64,000 nt of DNA from Mycobacterium adipatum (GCF_001644575.1 NZ_CP015597.1:124001-188000), one strand, 5' to 3'. Numbered from the stretch's first letter, positions 44,803-53,786 are shown. The notes: generated by a model from the letters alone, not told the origin. Translations and numbers: made by a program.

Positions 44803-45432
44803 TCAGGATGTGGAGACCGAAATGACGCGGAACTCCGCTGATTCCAGTTCATCGACGATATTCTCGTCGACTACGTCGAACACAACTTCGGTGGACGTTT
44901 GGCCGGCGTCGAGGTGTTCGACTGAGATGTAGTCGGTCTCGATTCGATCGCCGTCGCTGTTGACCGCCTCGATCTCGACGCGGAACGTCTCGCGCTCGTC
45001 TCCCTTGTTGTAGAAGGTGACTTCCAGGCTGGTGTCGACATAGGAGCCGTTGTTCTCGACAGTGAACTCTCCGATGGTCACGTCGAGCTGATCGGCCAGG
45101 ATCTGCTCGGTCTTCCCGCCTGTGAGGTTGTCGATCGAGTCGTCTACTCCTGACGTGGCCCATTTGAGCAGTAGGAAAGGCGCGATGAACATCGCAGCGA
45201 AAGCGAGTGCGGCCAGGCCGAGCACCAGCCCGACGATCGTGCCGGTGCGCATTCCCTTCTTCGGCGCGGCAGGGTATGCCGGCGGCCAGTTCTGCGGCTG
45301 CTGGCTGTAGCTGTAGGGGTAGCCAGCCGAGTACGCGCCGACGGGCGGCGGCGGGGTGACGCCGTATCCGTTGGGTGTCTGTGGTTCAGGCTGTCCACCG
45401 GTGGGTCCGGGGTAGGGAAACTGGTCGGTCAT
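44803..45432 (-). CDS. Pro/Tyr-rich single-pass membrane protein
   Basis: 209 aa. The N-terminal 58 residues are Pro, Gly and Tyr rich (cytosolic). One membrane helix follows (IVGLVLGLAALAFAAMFIAPFLL region), then an outer domain of about 115 residues rich in strands and acidic residues, similar in layout to DUF4352/immunoglobulin-like domains (VTIGEFTVENNGSYVDTSLEV). Convergent with the large regulator, stops 1 nt apart. Function unknown. Confidence 0.65.
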   Translation of the reverse strand: MTDQFPYPGPTGGQPEPQTPNGYGVTPPPPVGAYSAGYPYSYSQQPQNWPPAYPAAPKKGMRTGTIVGLVLGLAALAFAAMFIAPFLLLKWATSGVDDSIDNLTGGKTEQILADQLDVTIGEFTVENNGSYVDTSLEVTFYNKGDERETFRVEIEAVNSDGDRIETDYISVEHLDAGQTSTEVVFDVVDENIVDELESAEFRVISVSTS

Positions 45433-45634
45433 GAGGATGCCCTTTCGAGGTATGGCAGTCAGGCGCGAGAAGGCCCGCTAGACGGCCGTTTCCGGGTATG
45501 CGAGGTCGAGAGTTGCCGAAGGGTTGGTTCGGCGGGCGAGGACAGCCTGTGGGCTGTTGTCGCCGGTCCGGCTAATCCGGACCAGTGACGTTAGTGCTCT
45601 GGCGTTCTTTCGACGCCTGACGCGGTAGGGGTGC
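45433..45634. other. Intergenic region
   Basis: About 200 bp with no supported gene; it is likely to hold the promoter for the minus-strand gene ending at 44803. Confidence 0.45.
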
Positions 45635-46810
45635 TCAGCGTTCGCCGGTGATCTTTTGGCCGATGTTGCGGGCCAACGACCACCCGGCACTTCCCACGCT
45701 GGGCTTGCACACCCGAACGTCGACGATCACGTTCTTGCGCGGTGTCATGGCGTGCTCGCACTGGCGTCCGGCGCTGCCCCCCGGCGGGAAGATGAACACC
45801 TTGGCCGTGCCGTCGGCTTCGGCGGCAACGTTGAGCGTCCCCTCGGCGTTGCTGCCGCCGACACTGACCGTGACGTCGGCGTATTTGCAGTCTTTCCAGG
45901 CGTTGAGCTGGCGGTCGTAGAAGGCCTTGGCATCGGATTCGGACGGGAACGAGATGATCGACTGCAGCACCTTGTTCTCTTCGGCGGCATCGGAGAGCAC
46001 CTGCCCGGCGAAGCCGGTGAATCCGGAACCGTTGTAGACGGTGTCCACGCCCGGCATCACTGCGCCGGTGCAGTTCGCCGGATCTACGGTCGTATCGCCG
46101 AACGGCTCGGTGAACGTCTGGCGGGGGATCATGGTGGTGTTGTCGGCGATCTGGCTGACCTCCTCGACCGAGGCCAAAAGCCCGGACAGCTCGGCTGGAT
46201 TGATCAGCCCTGCGTCGGCAGACGGCTCGGAGGACGGTGAGGGCTGCGCCGAGGTCGCCTCCGCGTCCGTCGTCGGCTGATCCGACCCGGACTCCGACTC
46301 CGAACCCGATTCGGAGTCCGACCCGGCGTCCTGCTCCGGCGTGGATTCCGATGTGTCTGTTGCGCTTGCAGTTTCGGTGCTGTCAGAACCTTGGCCTCGC
46401 ATGTAGAGGAAGGCTCCGGCGGCCAGGGCGATGACGACCACGATCGCGGCGCCGATGAGCGGCCAGCGTGGCCCCTTGCTCGCGGGCGCCGGTGTCGGTG
46501 CGGGGGAGACCGGATACCCGGGCGGGTACTGCCCCGGCGGCACAGGTGGCACCCACCCACCACCGGCAGTCTGTGCCGGCCAGCTCAGGGTGGAGCCGGT
46601 CTGCGGCGGAGACATCGGCGGCGGGGACATCGGCGGTTGCGCAGCGGGGGGAGGCGGCGGACCGGCCGGCGGTTGCGGGGGAGTGGGATAGGGCATGCGG
46701 GGTACCACGCTGGTGGCGCCGCCGTCGTCATCGGCAGGGCCGCCAGTCGGGAAGCGTGAGGGCCAATCGGTGGTCTGCTCGGCGTCGCGCTCGTCGTCGT
46801 ATCTGCTCAT
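45635..46810 (-). CDS. PknH-like sensor-domain membrane protein
   Basis: 391 aa. A Pro-rich cytosolic N-terminus (PPAGPPPPPAAQPP), one membrane helix (PLIGAAIVVVIALAAGAFLYM, about 115-135), a Ser/Asp/Glu linker (SDSESGSESESGSD), then a domain of about 190 aa resembling the extracellular sensor of PknH. That domain has conserved cysteines (PANCTGAV; WKDCKYAD; GRQCEHAM; VRVCKPSV) and the FTEPFGDTTVDP region. It has no kinase domain. It belongs to a group of such proteins at 45635-49047 and at the C-terminus of the exporter at 54985. Confidence 0.82.
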   Translation of the reverse strand: MSRYDDERDAEQTTDWPSRFPTGGPADDDGGATSVVPRMPYPTPPQPPAGPPPPPAAQPPMSPPPMSPPQTGSTLSWPAQTAGGGWVPPVPPGQYPPGYPVSPAPTPAPASKGPRWPLIGAAIVVVIALAAGAFLYMRGQGSDSTETASATDTSESTPEQDAGSDSESGSESESGSDQPTTDAEATSAQPSPSSEPSADAGLINPAELSGLLASVEEVSQIADNTTMIPRQTFTEPFGDTTVDPANCTGAVMPGVDTVYNGSGFTGFAGQVLSDAAEENKVLQSIISFPSESDAKAFYDRQLNAWKDCKYADVTVSVGGSNAEGTLNVAAEADGTAKVFIFPPGGSAGRQCEHAMTPRKNVIVDVRVCKPSVGSAGWSLARNIGQKITGER

Positions 46811-46828
46811 AGAAATTCAGCCTTACCT

Positions 46829-47806
46829 TCAGGAGTTGGGAATACGGTCGGCGATCGCGGAGATCAGTTGCGGGGCTTGGGACGTGCCGCCGGGCTCACA
46901 GATCTGTACGTCGATGACGATGTTGCTGCGCGAGGACAAGCCTCGCTGACAACCCAGGCCCGAGTGTTCGATGGACATCGTGGAAACGGTGAGTACCCCT
47001 GCGTTGAGTTCAGGCGTCAGGATCGTCCGAGACCACGATGAAGTCCCGTTGGACAGCAACCTGACCGGATCGTATTTGCATTTCTGCCAGCGCCCGGCCT
47101 CGGTGGTGACGAAGGCGCGCGCGGACTGCTCGTCGGGAAACTCGACGACCGCCTCGGTGACACCGATTTCGTAGATGTCGCCCCAAGTGTCGTGGTACTC
47201 GTGCAGGCGTATCGCTTTGAACGGCGCTCCTCTGTAAGCGTCCGGCATCGCGGGGTTGATGACGCCTCCACATTCGGGGCGATCAGTGCTGGCCGCGGTG
47301 TAGAGCACTGTCTCGTTGGCGACCTGGACCAGGTCATCGAACACCAGGAGGTCGGCCAGTGTGGTTCCGCTTAGCAGCAGATTCGGCAGTTCCTCGGTAG
47401 GCACCAAGGCCTCGTCGCCCTGCGGGGACCCCACGGCGGTGGTGTCCGGCGTCTCGGTGTCCTCGCTGTTCGTGTCTCCGCCACCGACGGGTTCGCGCTC
47501 GGCGTCGGGGCTGTCTGCGCCTGAGGTGTCGTCGCGTTCGGCCGAGGCGGCCGTCGAGGACTGCGATGCGGGCGCGTCTTGGCTCATGGTGAGGCCGGCC
47601 CAGCCGGCGCCCCCGATGACGGCAACGGCAGCAATCCCCGCTGCAGCCCATCGCATGCCGTGTCGTTTCGCCGGCGCGGTCGGCGCGGCCGCCGGTGTGG
47701 TCCAGTTCGGGACGGGTCCCGCGGCGTGAGCCGGCCACGGGCTGGGCGGCGGCGGGGTGGGCGGGGTGTAGGGGCGGGTGTACTCGCCGTCGCTGTTGTG
47801 GGTCAT
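46829..47806 (-). CDS. PknH-like sensor-domain membrane protein
   Basis: 325 aa. Same plan as the gene downstream: a Pro-rich start, a membrane helix (WAAAGIAAVAVIGGAGWAGL), a Ser/Asp/Glu/Thr linker and a PknH-like outer domain with four cysteines (RPECGGVI; WQKCKYDP; GLGCQRGL; VQICEPGG). The ATG at 47806, with AGGTGG upstream, was preferred to a GTG 9 nt earlier. It overlaps the upstream small gene by 4 nt and lies 18 nt before the next one, so these genes form an operon. Confidence 0.82.
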   Translation of the reverse strand: MTHNSDGEYTRPYTPPTPPPPSPWPAHAAGPVPNWTTPAAAPTAPAKRHGMRWAAAGIAAVAVIGGAGWAGLTMSQDAPASQSSTAASAERDDTSGADSPDAEREPVGGGDTNSEDTETPDTTAVGSPQGDEALVPTEELPNLLLSGTTLADLLVFDDLVQVANETVLYTAASTDRPECGGVINPAMPDAYRGAPFKAIRLHEYHDTWGDIYEIGVTEAVVEFPDEQSARAFVTTEAGRWQKCKYDPVRLLSNGTSSWSRTILTPELNAGVLTVSTMSIEHSGLGCQRGLSSRSNIVIDVQICEPGGTSQAPQLISAIADRIPNS

Positions 47807-48174
47807 CGACGCCACCTGGCAGCAGGGCCCAGCTGCGCGGCGAGACGGGCAGTGAAGGCGTTGGCGCTGGTCAAGGTTCCCCCCGGTATGACCTCGTTGA
47901 CGCTGTCGTGGCGTGTAGTCATTGCATCATTGCGTGTCCGGACGCGGTGAGCAGGGGTGCTCGCAAGATTGCTGGCCGCCCAGGTGGCGTTTCCGGGCGT
48001 CGCGTGAGTAGCACCCGCGGCGTTCGGACCTGGCCGGGTGCCGCAATAGGGCGGGGTGCGCGCGTCCTTGGCCTCGTCATCGTTCCAGAAAACAGCCTTG
48101 TGGATGAGTACGGCTGCCGCGACGATGACGGGCGCGCTGATCACGATGACGATCTTGAACAGGATCTCGGTCAT
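47803..48174 (-). CDS. Small membrane protein in the sensor operon
   Basis: 123 aa. One N-terminal membrane helix (EILFKIVIVISAPVIVAAAVLI), then a polar region with no recognised domain. The ATG at 48174 follows AGGAGTTCACCCG, which fixes the start; upstream codons are Pro/His-rich and look noncoding. It overlaps the next sensor gene by 4 nt (ATGA). Role unknown. Confidence 0.6.
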   Translation of the reverse strand: MTEILFKIVIVISAPVIVAAAVLIHKAVFWNDDEAKDARTPPYCGTRPGPNAAGATHATPGNATWAASNLASTPAHRVRTRNDAMTTRHDSVNEVIPGGTLTSANAFTARLAAQLGPAARWRR

Positions 48175-48217
48175 CGGGTGAACTCCTGAAGGGGTGTGGT
48201 GGGCGGGGCAGGGTGCG

Positions 48218-48251
48218 GCCCCTCGCGGGCTCAAGGCTCACCGCGAGGGGC
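48218..48251 (-). terminator. Hairpin between same-strand sensor genes
   Basis: GCCCCTCGCGG (48218-48228) and CCGCGAGGGGC (48241-48251) form a perfect 11-bp stem with a 12-nt loop just after the stop of the gene at 48274-49047. A terminator or attenuator that lowers expression of the downstream sensor genes. Confidence 0.65.
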
Positions 48252-48273
48252 GCGCGGGCACGGTGATCTTCTG

Positions 48274-49047
48274 TCACACCGGGGAGGTATCGGCCTTGGC
48301 GCCGATCGCTTTGACCGCCGCCAGTCCTTGGCCGGTGGCGTCGCCGTGGGTGCAGGCCAGGACGTCGACGAGGATGGCGCGGTGAGCACCGATCGCGCGT
48401 TCACAGGTGATGCCGCTGCCGTCGAGTGCGGTCTGGCTCAGGGTCACGATGCTGCGTTCTTTATTGATCATCGGCTTGCCGAGCTTCCACTGGAAAGAGT
48501 CCTCGGAGCTCTGGGACTGCTGGGTGAGCGTCAGGCCGCCGCAGTCAGCCCAGTTGTCGGCAATGGCTTTCATCTGAGCGAGCGCGTCGGGCTTGCTGGG
48601 CAGCTCGACGACCGCTTCGACCAGGCCCTGCTCGCTGTTGCCGCCGTCGGTGAGGACCTTGACCGCCACTTCGACGGGCTCGGCGGTCACATAAGCGATC
48701 GCCTGGGCGGGCTTGGCCGCCGGCACACAGATCGAGGGCTGGATCGAGCCGCTGGTGTTGCCGAGTCGGTAGGCCGTGCGCTGCTCGGTCAACCTGTCGG
48801 ACCCCAGCACGTTGGCGGCCTCACGGCCACTGAGCAGAAGCTCGGCCAACCCGGCCGAACCATCGGTGAACGCCGGCAGCGGAGCGGCCGGGGCCGCAGC
48901 GGCGGTACCGGCCGCGGCGGTCACCGCGAGCCCCGCCAGCACCGAGGCGGTGGCCAGTCGCACCACGGGGCCGCGGGCACCGGTGCGTGTATGGCGCACG
49001 ACCTTGCTGCGGCCGCGGATCGTGTTCTGGGTGGCAGTGGCGTTCAT
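48274..49047 (-). CDS. Secreted PknH-like sensor-domain protein
   Basis: 257 aa. A long signal peptide (RLATASVLAGLAVTAAAGTAAAAPAA) ends in an Ala-rich cleavage site. The mature part has the PknH-like pattern with cysteines (QPSICVPA; WADCGGLT; GITCERAI; VLACTHGD). Unlike the neighbours it has no Pro-rich cytosolic part, so it should be released or loosely attached outside. The ATG at 49047 follows GAAGGAGCC. Its promoter region carries the palindrome at 49092-49108. Confidence 0.8.
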   Translation of the reverse strand: MNATATQNTIRGRSKVVRHTRTGARGPVVRLATASVLAGLAVTAAAGTAAAAPAAPLPAFTDGSAGLAELLLSGREAANVLGSDRLTEQRTAYRLGNTSGSIQPSICVPAAKPAQAIAYVTAEPVEVAVKVLTDGGNSEQGLVEAVVELPSKPDALAQMKAIADNWADCGGLTLTQQSQSSEDSFQWKLGKPMINKERSIVTLSQTALDGSGITCERAIGAHRAILVDVLACTHGDATGQGLAAVKAIGAKADTSPV

Positions 49048-49366
49048 GGGAGGCTCCTTCGATTCAAACCGTTGCGATGCTACGACTATAACCGTAGCGA
49101 CGCTACGGCACAAGTCGAAGTATCGAAGCAAGCTCAACCCCGGTCCATACCTATGCCGACGGGCCCCTCGCGTTTCCAAGCGGCCGTAGATTTGCTGTTC
49201 AATAGGTTTTTTGGCTGGCAGGCGGTACCAAGGGCCCGGCCGCGGCCCGCATCAGATCAAAGGCGCCGATTGAAGGCATGAGGACCGCCGCGCTACACTT
49301 ATAGTTGTTGATAGTCGTTTCGATGCTGCATTTCACATCGAAGGCTTGAGGCAGGAAGAGGAATCT
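49048..49366. other. Divergent promoter region of a sensor gene and an FHA gene
   Basis: No gene. It contains the operator at 49092-49108 and a degenerate second copy centred at 49077. The region from 49290 has lower GC (CTTATAGTTGTTGATAG) and is the likely promoter of the plus-strand FHA gene. Confidence 0.5.
49092..49108. promoter_or_regulatory. CCGTAGCGACGCTACGG operator
   Basis: A perfect 17-bp palindrome with a central A, of the same form as the one before the FHA-HTH gene (shared CGTAGC.A.GCTACG). A partial copy (GTTGCGATGCTACGAC, 49071-49086) is centred 23 bp away. It lies about 45 nt upstream of the start codon at 49047. Confidence 0.68.
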
Positions 49367-50014
49367 GTGGACATGCCTTTCCCGCCGGCGACGCGGCCCT
49401 TCGACCTGCAGGTGACCGTCGGCGGCGTCACCGTTGTGCGGCGAGCCGCCGAGGGCGAGTTCATCCTGGGTCGGGAAGCCCCCGCCGGCCATGTCCGCGT
49501 CGATCACCCCGCGGTCTCGCGGTTACATGTACGGCTCCTGCCCGGAGCGCGCTGGCAACTCGTGGACTTCGAAAGCCGAAACGGCGTCTACGTCGACGGT
49601 CATCGCATCCTCAATGACATCGTGATCGACGATGGGATGACGATTCACCTGGGAGCTCCCCATGGAGTGCCGGTCACCTTCCACTACCGACCGGCCAACC
49701 CCGAGGCCCGCGCCACAGACGAAGCCACCGAACGCATTACGCCGGTTGCTCGACGCCACCTGTTGGTGAAGGTCACAAGCCGGGCCCTCTGCGACGTCGC
49801 GCAGCAGTTCACGACGCTGCCTGCGCACGCTCCCCACACCGGCGTACAAGCCCCGCAGCTGGAACGCACCCTCGCCGACATACGGACCCGACTGGCCGCG
49901 GCGAAAGATGTACTGCCCGACCCTGAGGGCGTGTTGGGCATTCTGGACGACCTGGCCAAACTTCACCAGCAGCGACTGCGCCCGCCAGAGCGCACCGCAG
50001 CGGCATCGCTCTGA
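49367..50014 (+). CDS. FHA-domain protein
   Basis: 215 aa. An N-terminal FHA domain (about 12-105) has GR (35-36), SRLH (51-54) and RNG (71-73), the residues that bind phosphothreonine. The C-terminal half is helical (TLADIRTRLAAAKDVLPDPEG) with no recognised domain. The GTG at 49367 follows AGGAAGAGG, so it was preferred to the TTG at 49346. It is an adaptor that could link the kinase at 40894 to phosphorylated targets. A small HTH gene follows 11 nt later. Confidence 0.8.
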   Translation: MDMPFPPATRPFDLQVTVGGVTVVRRAAEGEFILGREAPAGHVRVDHPAVSRLHVRLLPGARWQLVDFESRNGVYVDGHRILNDIVIDDGMTIHLGAPHGVPVTFHYRPANPEARATDEATERITPVARRHLLVKVTSRALCDVAQQFTTLPAHAPHTGVQAPQLERTLADIRTRLAAAKDVLPDPEGVLGILDDLAKLHQQRLRPPERTAAASL

Positions 50015-50025
50015 CGCAGCTACAG

Positions 50026-50283
50026 GTGCGCCAGCGGGGCCGTATTCTTGGACGGGTGGGTCATCGTCGTGGGCAGACCAATCTGCGACTCGCCGCGAGC
50101 CGGGCCGCCGACGATCACAAGCCGGTGTTCACCATTGCCGACGTCGCGCGTGAATGCGGGTTGCCGCAGCCCGTGATCGTTCAGCTGGTTCCGCGAACGT
50201 GGACAGCGCAGGGTTGGATGTACTCCGCAAGTCAGATCCGCGCCGCGTGCGCGATCGCCGCCGAGGTGAAAGCGGCCCGATAG
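50026..50283 (+). CDS. Small putative HTH protein
   Basis: 85 aa. The segment FTIADVARECGLPQPVIVQLV resembles a helix-turn-helix of the MerR/excisionase kind. The GTG at 50026 is used; a GTG at 50056 is in frame and possible. It lies directly downstream of the FHA gene and may be co-translated with it. Confidence is limited by its small size. Confidence 0.5.
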   Translation: MRQRGRILGRVGHRRGQTNLRLAASRAADDHKPVFTIADVARECGLPQPVIVQLVPRTWTAQGWMYSASQIRAACAIAAEVKAAR

Positions 50284-50292
50284 CTACACCCG

Positions 50293-50712
50293 TCAGTTGT
50301 GGCTCATGATCGCGCCCACTCCGTCATGGACGGCCTGAACAAGGAAGGCCGACAGCGTGTCGTAGTTGGCGAGCACATAGTCGCGGTTACCGTCCCCGAG
50401 CTTGGCAGCCAGCACCTCCCGCGATACAGGGGCTAACGCACCTGTCATCGACCGCAGGACATCTGGATACAGGGCGAAGTAAACCCCGCCCCCAGCGTCG
50501 ACTATCGGCTGACCGGGCATCCGCTGAGGCGCAATCGACACCACCACCAAGGACGCGTCGAGCACCGCCTGGATCGCCTCGACAGACTTATCCAGATAGG
50601 CCGAAGGCGGCCGCGGTGTGCGCCACAAAAAGTCCTGTATCGCAGCGGGTTCGGAAACGAAGCCATCTAACTGTTCAGCGGTCGCTTGGACCAAGCTGGT
50701 AACAACCCCCAT
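50293..50712 (-). CDS. Unknown soluble protein, weakly DUF1877-like
   Basis: About 139 aa from the ATG at 50712 (an open frame extends 90 nt further). The LWRTPRPPSAYLDKSVEAI and C-terminal NYDTLSAFLVQAVHDGVGAI segments are reminiscent of DUF1877/YfbM-like proteins, but the similarity was judged by eye and is weak. No signal peptide or membrane helix. Its neighbours are not obviously related. Confidence 0.5.
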   Translation of the reverse strand: MGVVTSLVQATAEQLDGFVSEPAAIQDFLWRTPRPPSAYLDKSVEAIQAVLDASLVVVSIAPQRMPGQPIVDAGGGVYFALYPDVLRSMTGALAPVSREVLAAKLGDGNRDYVLANYDTLSAFLVQAVHDGVGAIMSHN

Positions 50713-50825
50713 GAGGTCCAGTGTATTCCGACGTGAACCACAGACCTCGCACCAAAAACCTGCTATCGCAAGCGATCTCAGCAAAGGGGCGGGAGCGGAC
50801 ATGAATGGCCGCTTCCGCAGCCAGA

Positions 50826-51320
50826 TCAGCTGCCTGTCAACTCATCGCGGACGGCTTGCACGCAGCCACGCCGCATGTCCTTCGCGCGGCGCGAATTGCT
50901 ATCTGCGATACCGACCTCGGTCGTGACGTGCATCCGGCATGCGTCTTCAGCGGAACCGCCCAGGGTGCGCACCGTACCCACTGCATCGTCAAGACCAATC
51001 TGGTAACCCTGTTGGTAATCCGCGTTCTTTTCGCCACCGCCGGTGAACATTCCGGCAACGAAGAATCCGACGATCGGGACAACCAGCACCAGCGCAATGA
51101 TCGCGGCCACCCTTTTGACGCCAAATCCAGAAGTCACCGCACCCTTTGGTGGCACCGGACCGTAACCGCCCATTGTCGTGTGAAAACTCGGAGCGCCCTG
51201 GTAAGGGGCGGCCGCGGCAGGCCTGTAGTGCTCGGTCCAGCGCTGACCGTCCCACCACCGCAGCGCCCCAGACGACATGGGGTCTTGATACCAGCCAGCC
51301 GGAAAACCGCTCTGCGTCAT
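50826..51320 (-). CDS. DUF2510-type membrane protein
   Basis: 164 aa. The N-terminal DUF2510 motif (AGWYQDPMSSGALRWWDGQRW) is clear. It is followed by one membrane helix (AAIIALVLVVPIVGFFVAGMF) and an outer tail of about 70 residues with two cysteines (EDACRMHV; RRGCVQAV) and a DUF732-like feel. Such proteins are common in actinobacterial envelopes; the function is unknown. ATG start. Confidence 0.75.
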   Translation of the reverse strand: MTQSGFPAGWYQDPMSSGALRWWDGQRWTEHYRPAAAAPYQGAPSFHTTMGGYGPVPPKGAVTSGFGVKRVAAIIALVLVVPIVGFFVAGMFTGGGEKNADYQQGYQIGLDDAVGTVRTLGGSAEDACRMHVTTEVGIADSNSRRAKDMRRGCVQAVRDELTGS

Positions 51321-51380
51321 CGCACCACCCTCTCACTTCTAGTTCGACCGCCAGCAGGTCAACCATCGCGGCGGCGACGA

Positions 51381-51416
51381 GAGTGCCCCCGGCCAGAGGG
51401 GCCGCCGGGGGCACTC
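51381..51416 (-). terminator. Terminator downstream of the DUF4189 gene
   Basis: GAGTGCCCCCGGC (51381-51393) pairs perfectly with GCCGGGGGCACTC (51404-51416) around a 10-nt loop. It lies 20 nt after the stop of the gene at 51437-51802 and before the gene ending at 50826. Confidence 0.78.
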
Positions 51417-51436
51417 TTGTCATCGGATGAAACGAC

Positions 51437-51802
51437 CTAGTTGCAGGCCCAGGACTCCACCCAGCTGCCGGGCAGCCGGCTCTTGGCGTCATTGATCGCC
51501 GCGAACAGCGAGGATCCGGAGCCGCCCTGCAGTGTGTCGCCATCGAAGGCGACCGCGCCGCACTCGCTGAACGTGACCAGCACCTTGCAGGTGCTGTATC
51601 CGCAGTAGTCCAAGGCGGCGTCCTCGGCGTCGGCGCGAGAGGGGTAGCTCCAGACCGAAGCGCCTGCTCCGTTGGTGGCGTAGGCGATGGCGCCGTAGTA
51701 CCGGGCAGCGCCGGCCTGGGGGCCGACGACCGTGGCCAGCGCCGAGGCGGCGACAACGCCGGCGGCGACCACCGCCACCCGGCGCGAACTGATCGATGTC
51801 AT
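51437..51802 (-). CDS. Secreted DUF4189-family protein
   Basis: 121 aa. The signal peptide (SSRRVAVVAAGVVAASALATV) precedes a DUF4189 domain (YYGAIAYA...VWSYPSRADAEDAALDYCG) with four cysteines (DYCGYSTCK; SECGAVA; SWACN) expected to form disulfides. The function of this small secreted family is unknown. The ATG at 51802 follows AAAGGATTTCACG. A strong terminator follows the stop codon. Confidence 0.82.
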   Translation of the reverse strand: MTSISSRRVAVVAAGVVAASALATVVGPQAGAARYYGAIAYATNGAGASVWSYPSRADAEDAALDYCGYSTCKVLVTFSECGAVAFDGDTLQGGSGSSLFAAINDAKSRLPGSWVESWACN

Positions 51803-51879
51803 AGCGTGAAATCCTTTCGTGGGCACCGTTTATGGGCCAAAGACGTGATGGGTGATGGGTTGCTCGGCTACGAAATTGT

Positions 51880-52581
51880 TCAGATCGGCTTGGAGACGTT
51901 GACCTGTTTGCCGAAGTCCGACAGCGTCATCGTGATCTTGGTGTCCGGCACGGGGGTGATCTCGGCTCGCACGAGGTAGTGCGGATCATCGTCGGCGATC
52001 CAGACCGTCATCGGAACCGTCTGTTCCTTTTCGGGTGCCTTCTTGGCACCGGCGAGTTCGGCGACGGCATTGGTCGAGGCCGTTCCGGTGATCTTCGTCG
52101 TGGCGGTCCCGTCAATGTCTTCGGTGCCCTCGACCTTGGGGTCCTGCAGCTTGGCCAGGGCGTTGGCCAGACCCTGCTGGGGGTCGAGCAGCACCGACAG
52201 GTTGTAGATCGAGCTGCCTTCGCCGTAGTCGATCCACTGGCCGGGCTCGGCGATATCGGAGTACAGCTTGCCGTCGGCGAAAATCAGCTTGGCCTCTTGG
52301 GTCTGCTGACCAACCTGCACGGTCGCCGTGCCTTCCGCAGCAACCGCGGGCTTGGACGCCACATCGGCCTCAAGCTTTGTGACCTTCAGGTTCGGGATCT
52401 TGCCCTCGGCGGTCACGACGAAATGCGCACCGGTCAGACCTTGCATGGCTTCCGAGGACTGCTGGACCAGCGCGGCGGCGTCCACCGAGGATTCACTCGA
52501 AGTGGGTTCACTGCTGCAGCCGGCCAGGGCGACGACCGCCGCGGCCGTCACTGCCAGCACTGTACCGAATCGGAGCTTCAT
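51880..52581 (-). CDS. LprG/LppX-family lipoprotein
   Basis: 233 aa, the usual size for the LppX/LprA/LprF/LprG family, whose hydrophobic pocket carries lipids or glycolipids to the outer envelope. The lipobox is ALAGC (Cys about 22). The family pattern is visible in SSEAMQGLTGAHFVVTAEG, GTATVQVG, LIFADGKLYSDI and IADDDPHYLVRAEIT. The ATG at 52581 gives the right signal peptide. It stands alone, followed by 287 bp without genes upstream. Confidence 0.85.
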   Translation of the reverse strand: MKLRFGTVLAVTAAAVVALAGCSSEPTSSESSVDAAALVQQSSEAMQGLTGAHFVVTAEGKIPNLKVTKLEADVASKPAVAAEGTATVQVGQQTQEAKLIFADGKLYSDIAEPGQWIDYGEGSSIYNLSVLLDPQQGLANALAKLQDPKVEGTEDIDGTATTKITGTASTNAVAELAGAKKAPEKEQTVPMTVWIADDDPHYLVRAEITPVPDTKITMTLSDFGKQVNVSKPI

Positions 52582-52868
52582 ACAACTATCTCGCTTTCTG
52601 TCAGCACCCGGCTCGTCCGCGGCGCCCCCAACATCGCTGCCTGGCAACGACTCCCTATTAACCTAACCGCTGCGCAGTGCAGCTGAACGCACTAGTTTTC
52701 AACGTGTCTAATGGTCGTCAGAACGCCCCACCGGGTGCTTGTCACCGCTGGTGAGCAGCGAATCGGCGAACGGGCCGGCACCCGGTAGTAGGTGAAACCA
52801 GCCATCAGGCTCCGGTTCGACAGCAACAGTCCATAGCTATGAATGCGCACCGGCACGGTCATCGGCGA
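52582..52868. other. Intergenic region
   Basis: No gene is supported. It should hold the promoter of the LprG-like gene. Confidence 0.45.
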
Positions 52869-53786
52869 TCAGAACATTTCAGCGACCGCCAGTGCGACAT
52901 CCAAGACGAGCTCATTACTGCCCGCTGATCCGACAACGCTGACCAGCGGTACAACCCGACCGCGCGCGCCGTCGACAGGCTCTCCGACCACCACGTCATA
53001 CACTCCGCGCTTGTCGTCGCCGACAACGCGATGTCCGTCGATGGTGAGCTGACTGAAGGAGACGTCGAGCATCGCCGGGTCCTTGTAGGAGAACGACACA
53101 TCGACGACCGATTCATCATCGACGGTGAACATGCAGCTGTTGACAGTCACGTCGGCAGGCGAGATATCCACTTTGCGGGTTGCGCGCAGCCGCTCGGCCG
53201 GTTCACACGGATCTGCACCCGACAACACCGTGGAGGGAAGTCCGCTCGTACCGATCTTTGGCCGCTGCTTGTAGGCACTCATCGCGGTGTTCATCAATGA
53301 CTGCGCGATCGCGCATCCGTCGACATCAGGATCCGCCGACACGCGCACGGTCAGGCGCGCGTTGTCGGGGTAGCTGGCGGCGAACTCACACGACGACGCC
53401 ACCATGTCCTCCCGCGGCGGCGCATCGGGCTGCTCATCACTGGAGGTAATGCTGACGTCCACTCCGTCAATCACCGCATGCCGAACCCAACTGGGCTCCT
53501 CGCCGACTGGCTGTGCCGGGCCGATGTTCAAAGCGATCGTCGCATCAATAGGACGATCTGAATCATCAACCGTAGCCTCACAATTGAGCGGTGACCCGAA
53601 TCCCAGAACCGTGAGCGACCGTCCGTCGACAGTCTGCGTGGCGCCGTAGAGCGCACACACATCAATTGCACGCAACCCGGCGATCACCGCAAGGCGATCG
53701 GTCGTTTCCGCAGGATTTGGGACCGGATCCGAGGAGCACGCCGACAACGCTGCAGCTGCTGCGAGGATCGTTGCGATTCGGTTCAC
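52869..53786 (-). CDS. Predicted lipoprotein with two Cys-containing repeats
   Basis: 305 aa. The lipobox is ALSAC (Cys about 17). The body seems to have two similar halves, each with spaced cysteines (IDVCALYG..LNCEATV and DPCEPAERLRA..NSCMFTV), which resembles DUF3558-like mycobacterial lipoproteins. No enzymatic motif. ATG start. Divergent from the small Pro-rich gene at 53946. Confidence 0.68.
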   Translation of the reverse strand: MNRIATILAAAAALSACSSDPVPNPAETTDRLAVIAGLRAIDVCALYGATQTVDGRSLTVLGFGSPLNCEATVDDSDRPIDATIALNIGPAQPVGEEPSWVRHAVIDGVDVSITSSDEQPDAPPREDMVASSCEFAASYPDNARLTVRVSADPDVDGCAIAQSLMNTAMSAYKQRPKIGTSGLPSTVLSGADPCEPAERLRATRKVDISPADVTVNSCMFTVDDESVVDVSFSYKDPAMLDVSFSQLTIDGHRVVGDDKRGVYDVVVGEPVDGARGRVVPLVSVVGSAGSNELVLDVALAVAEMF

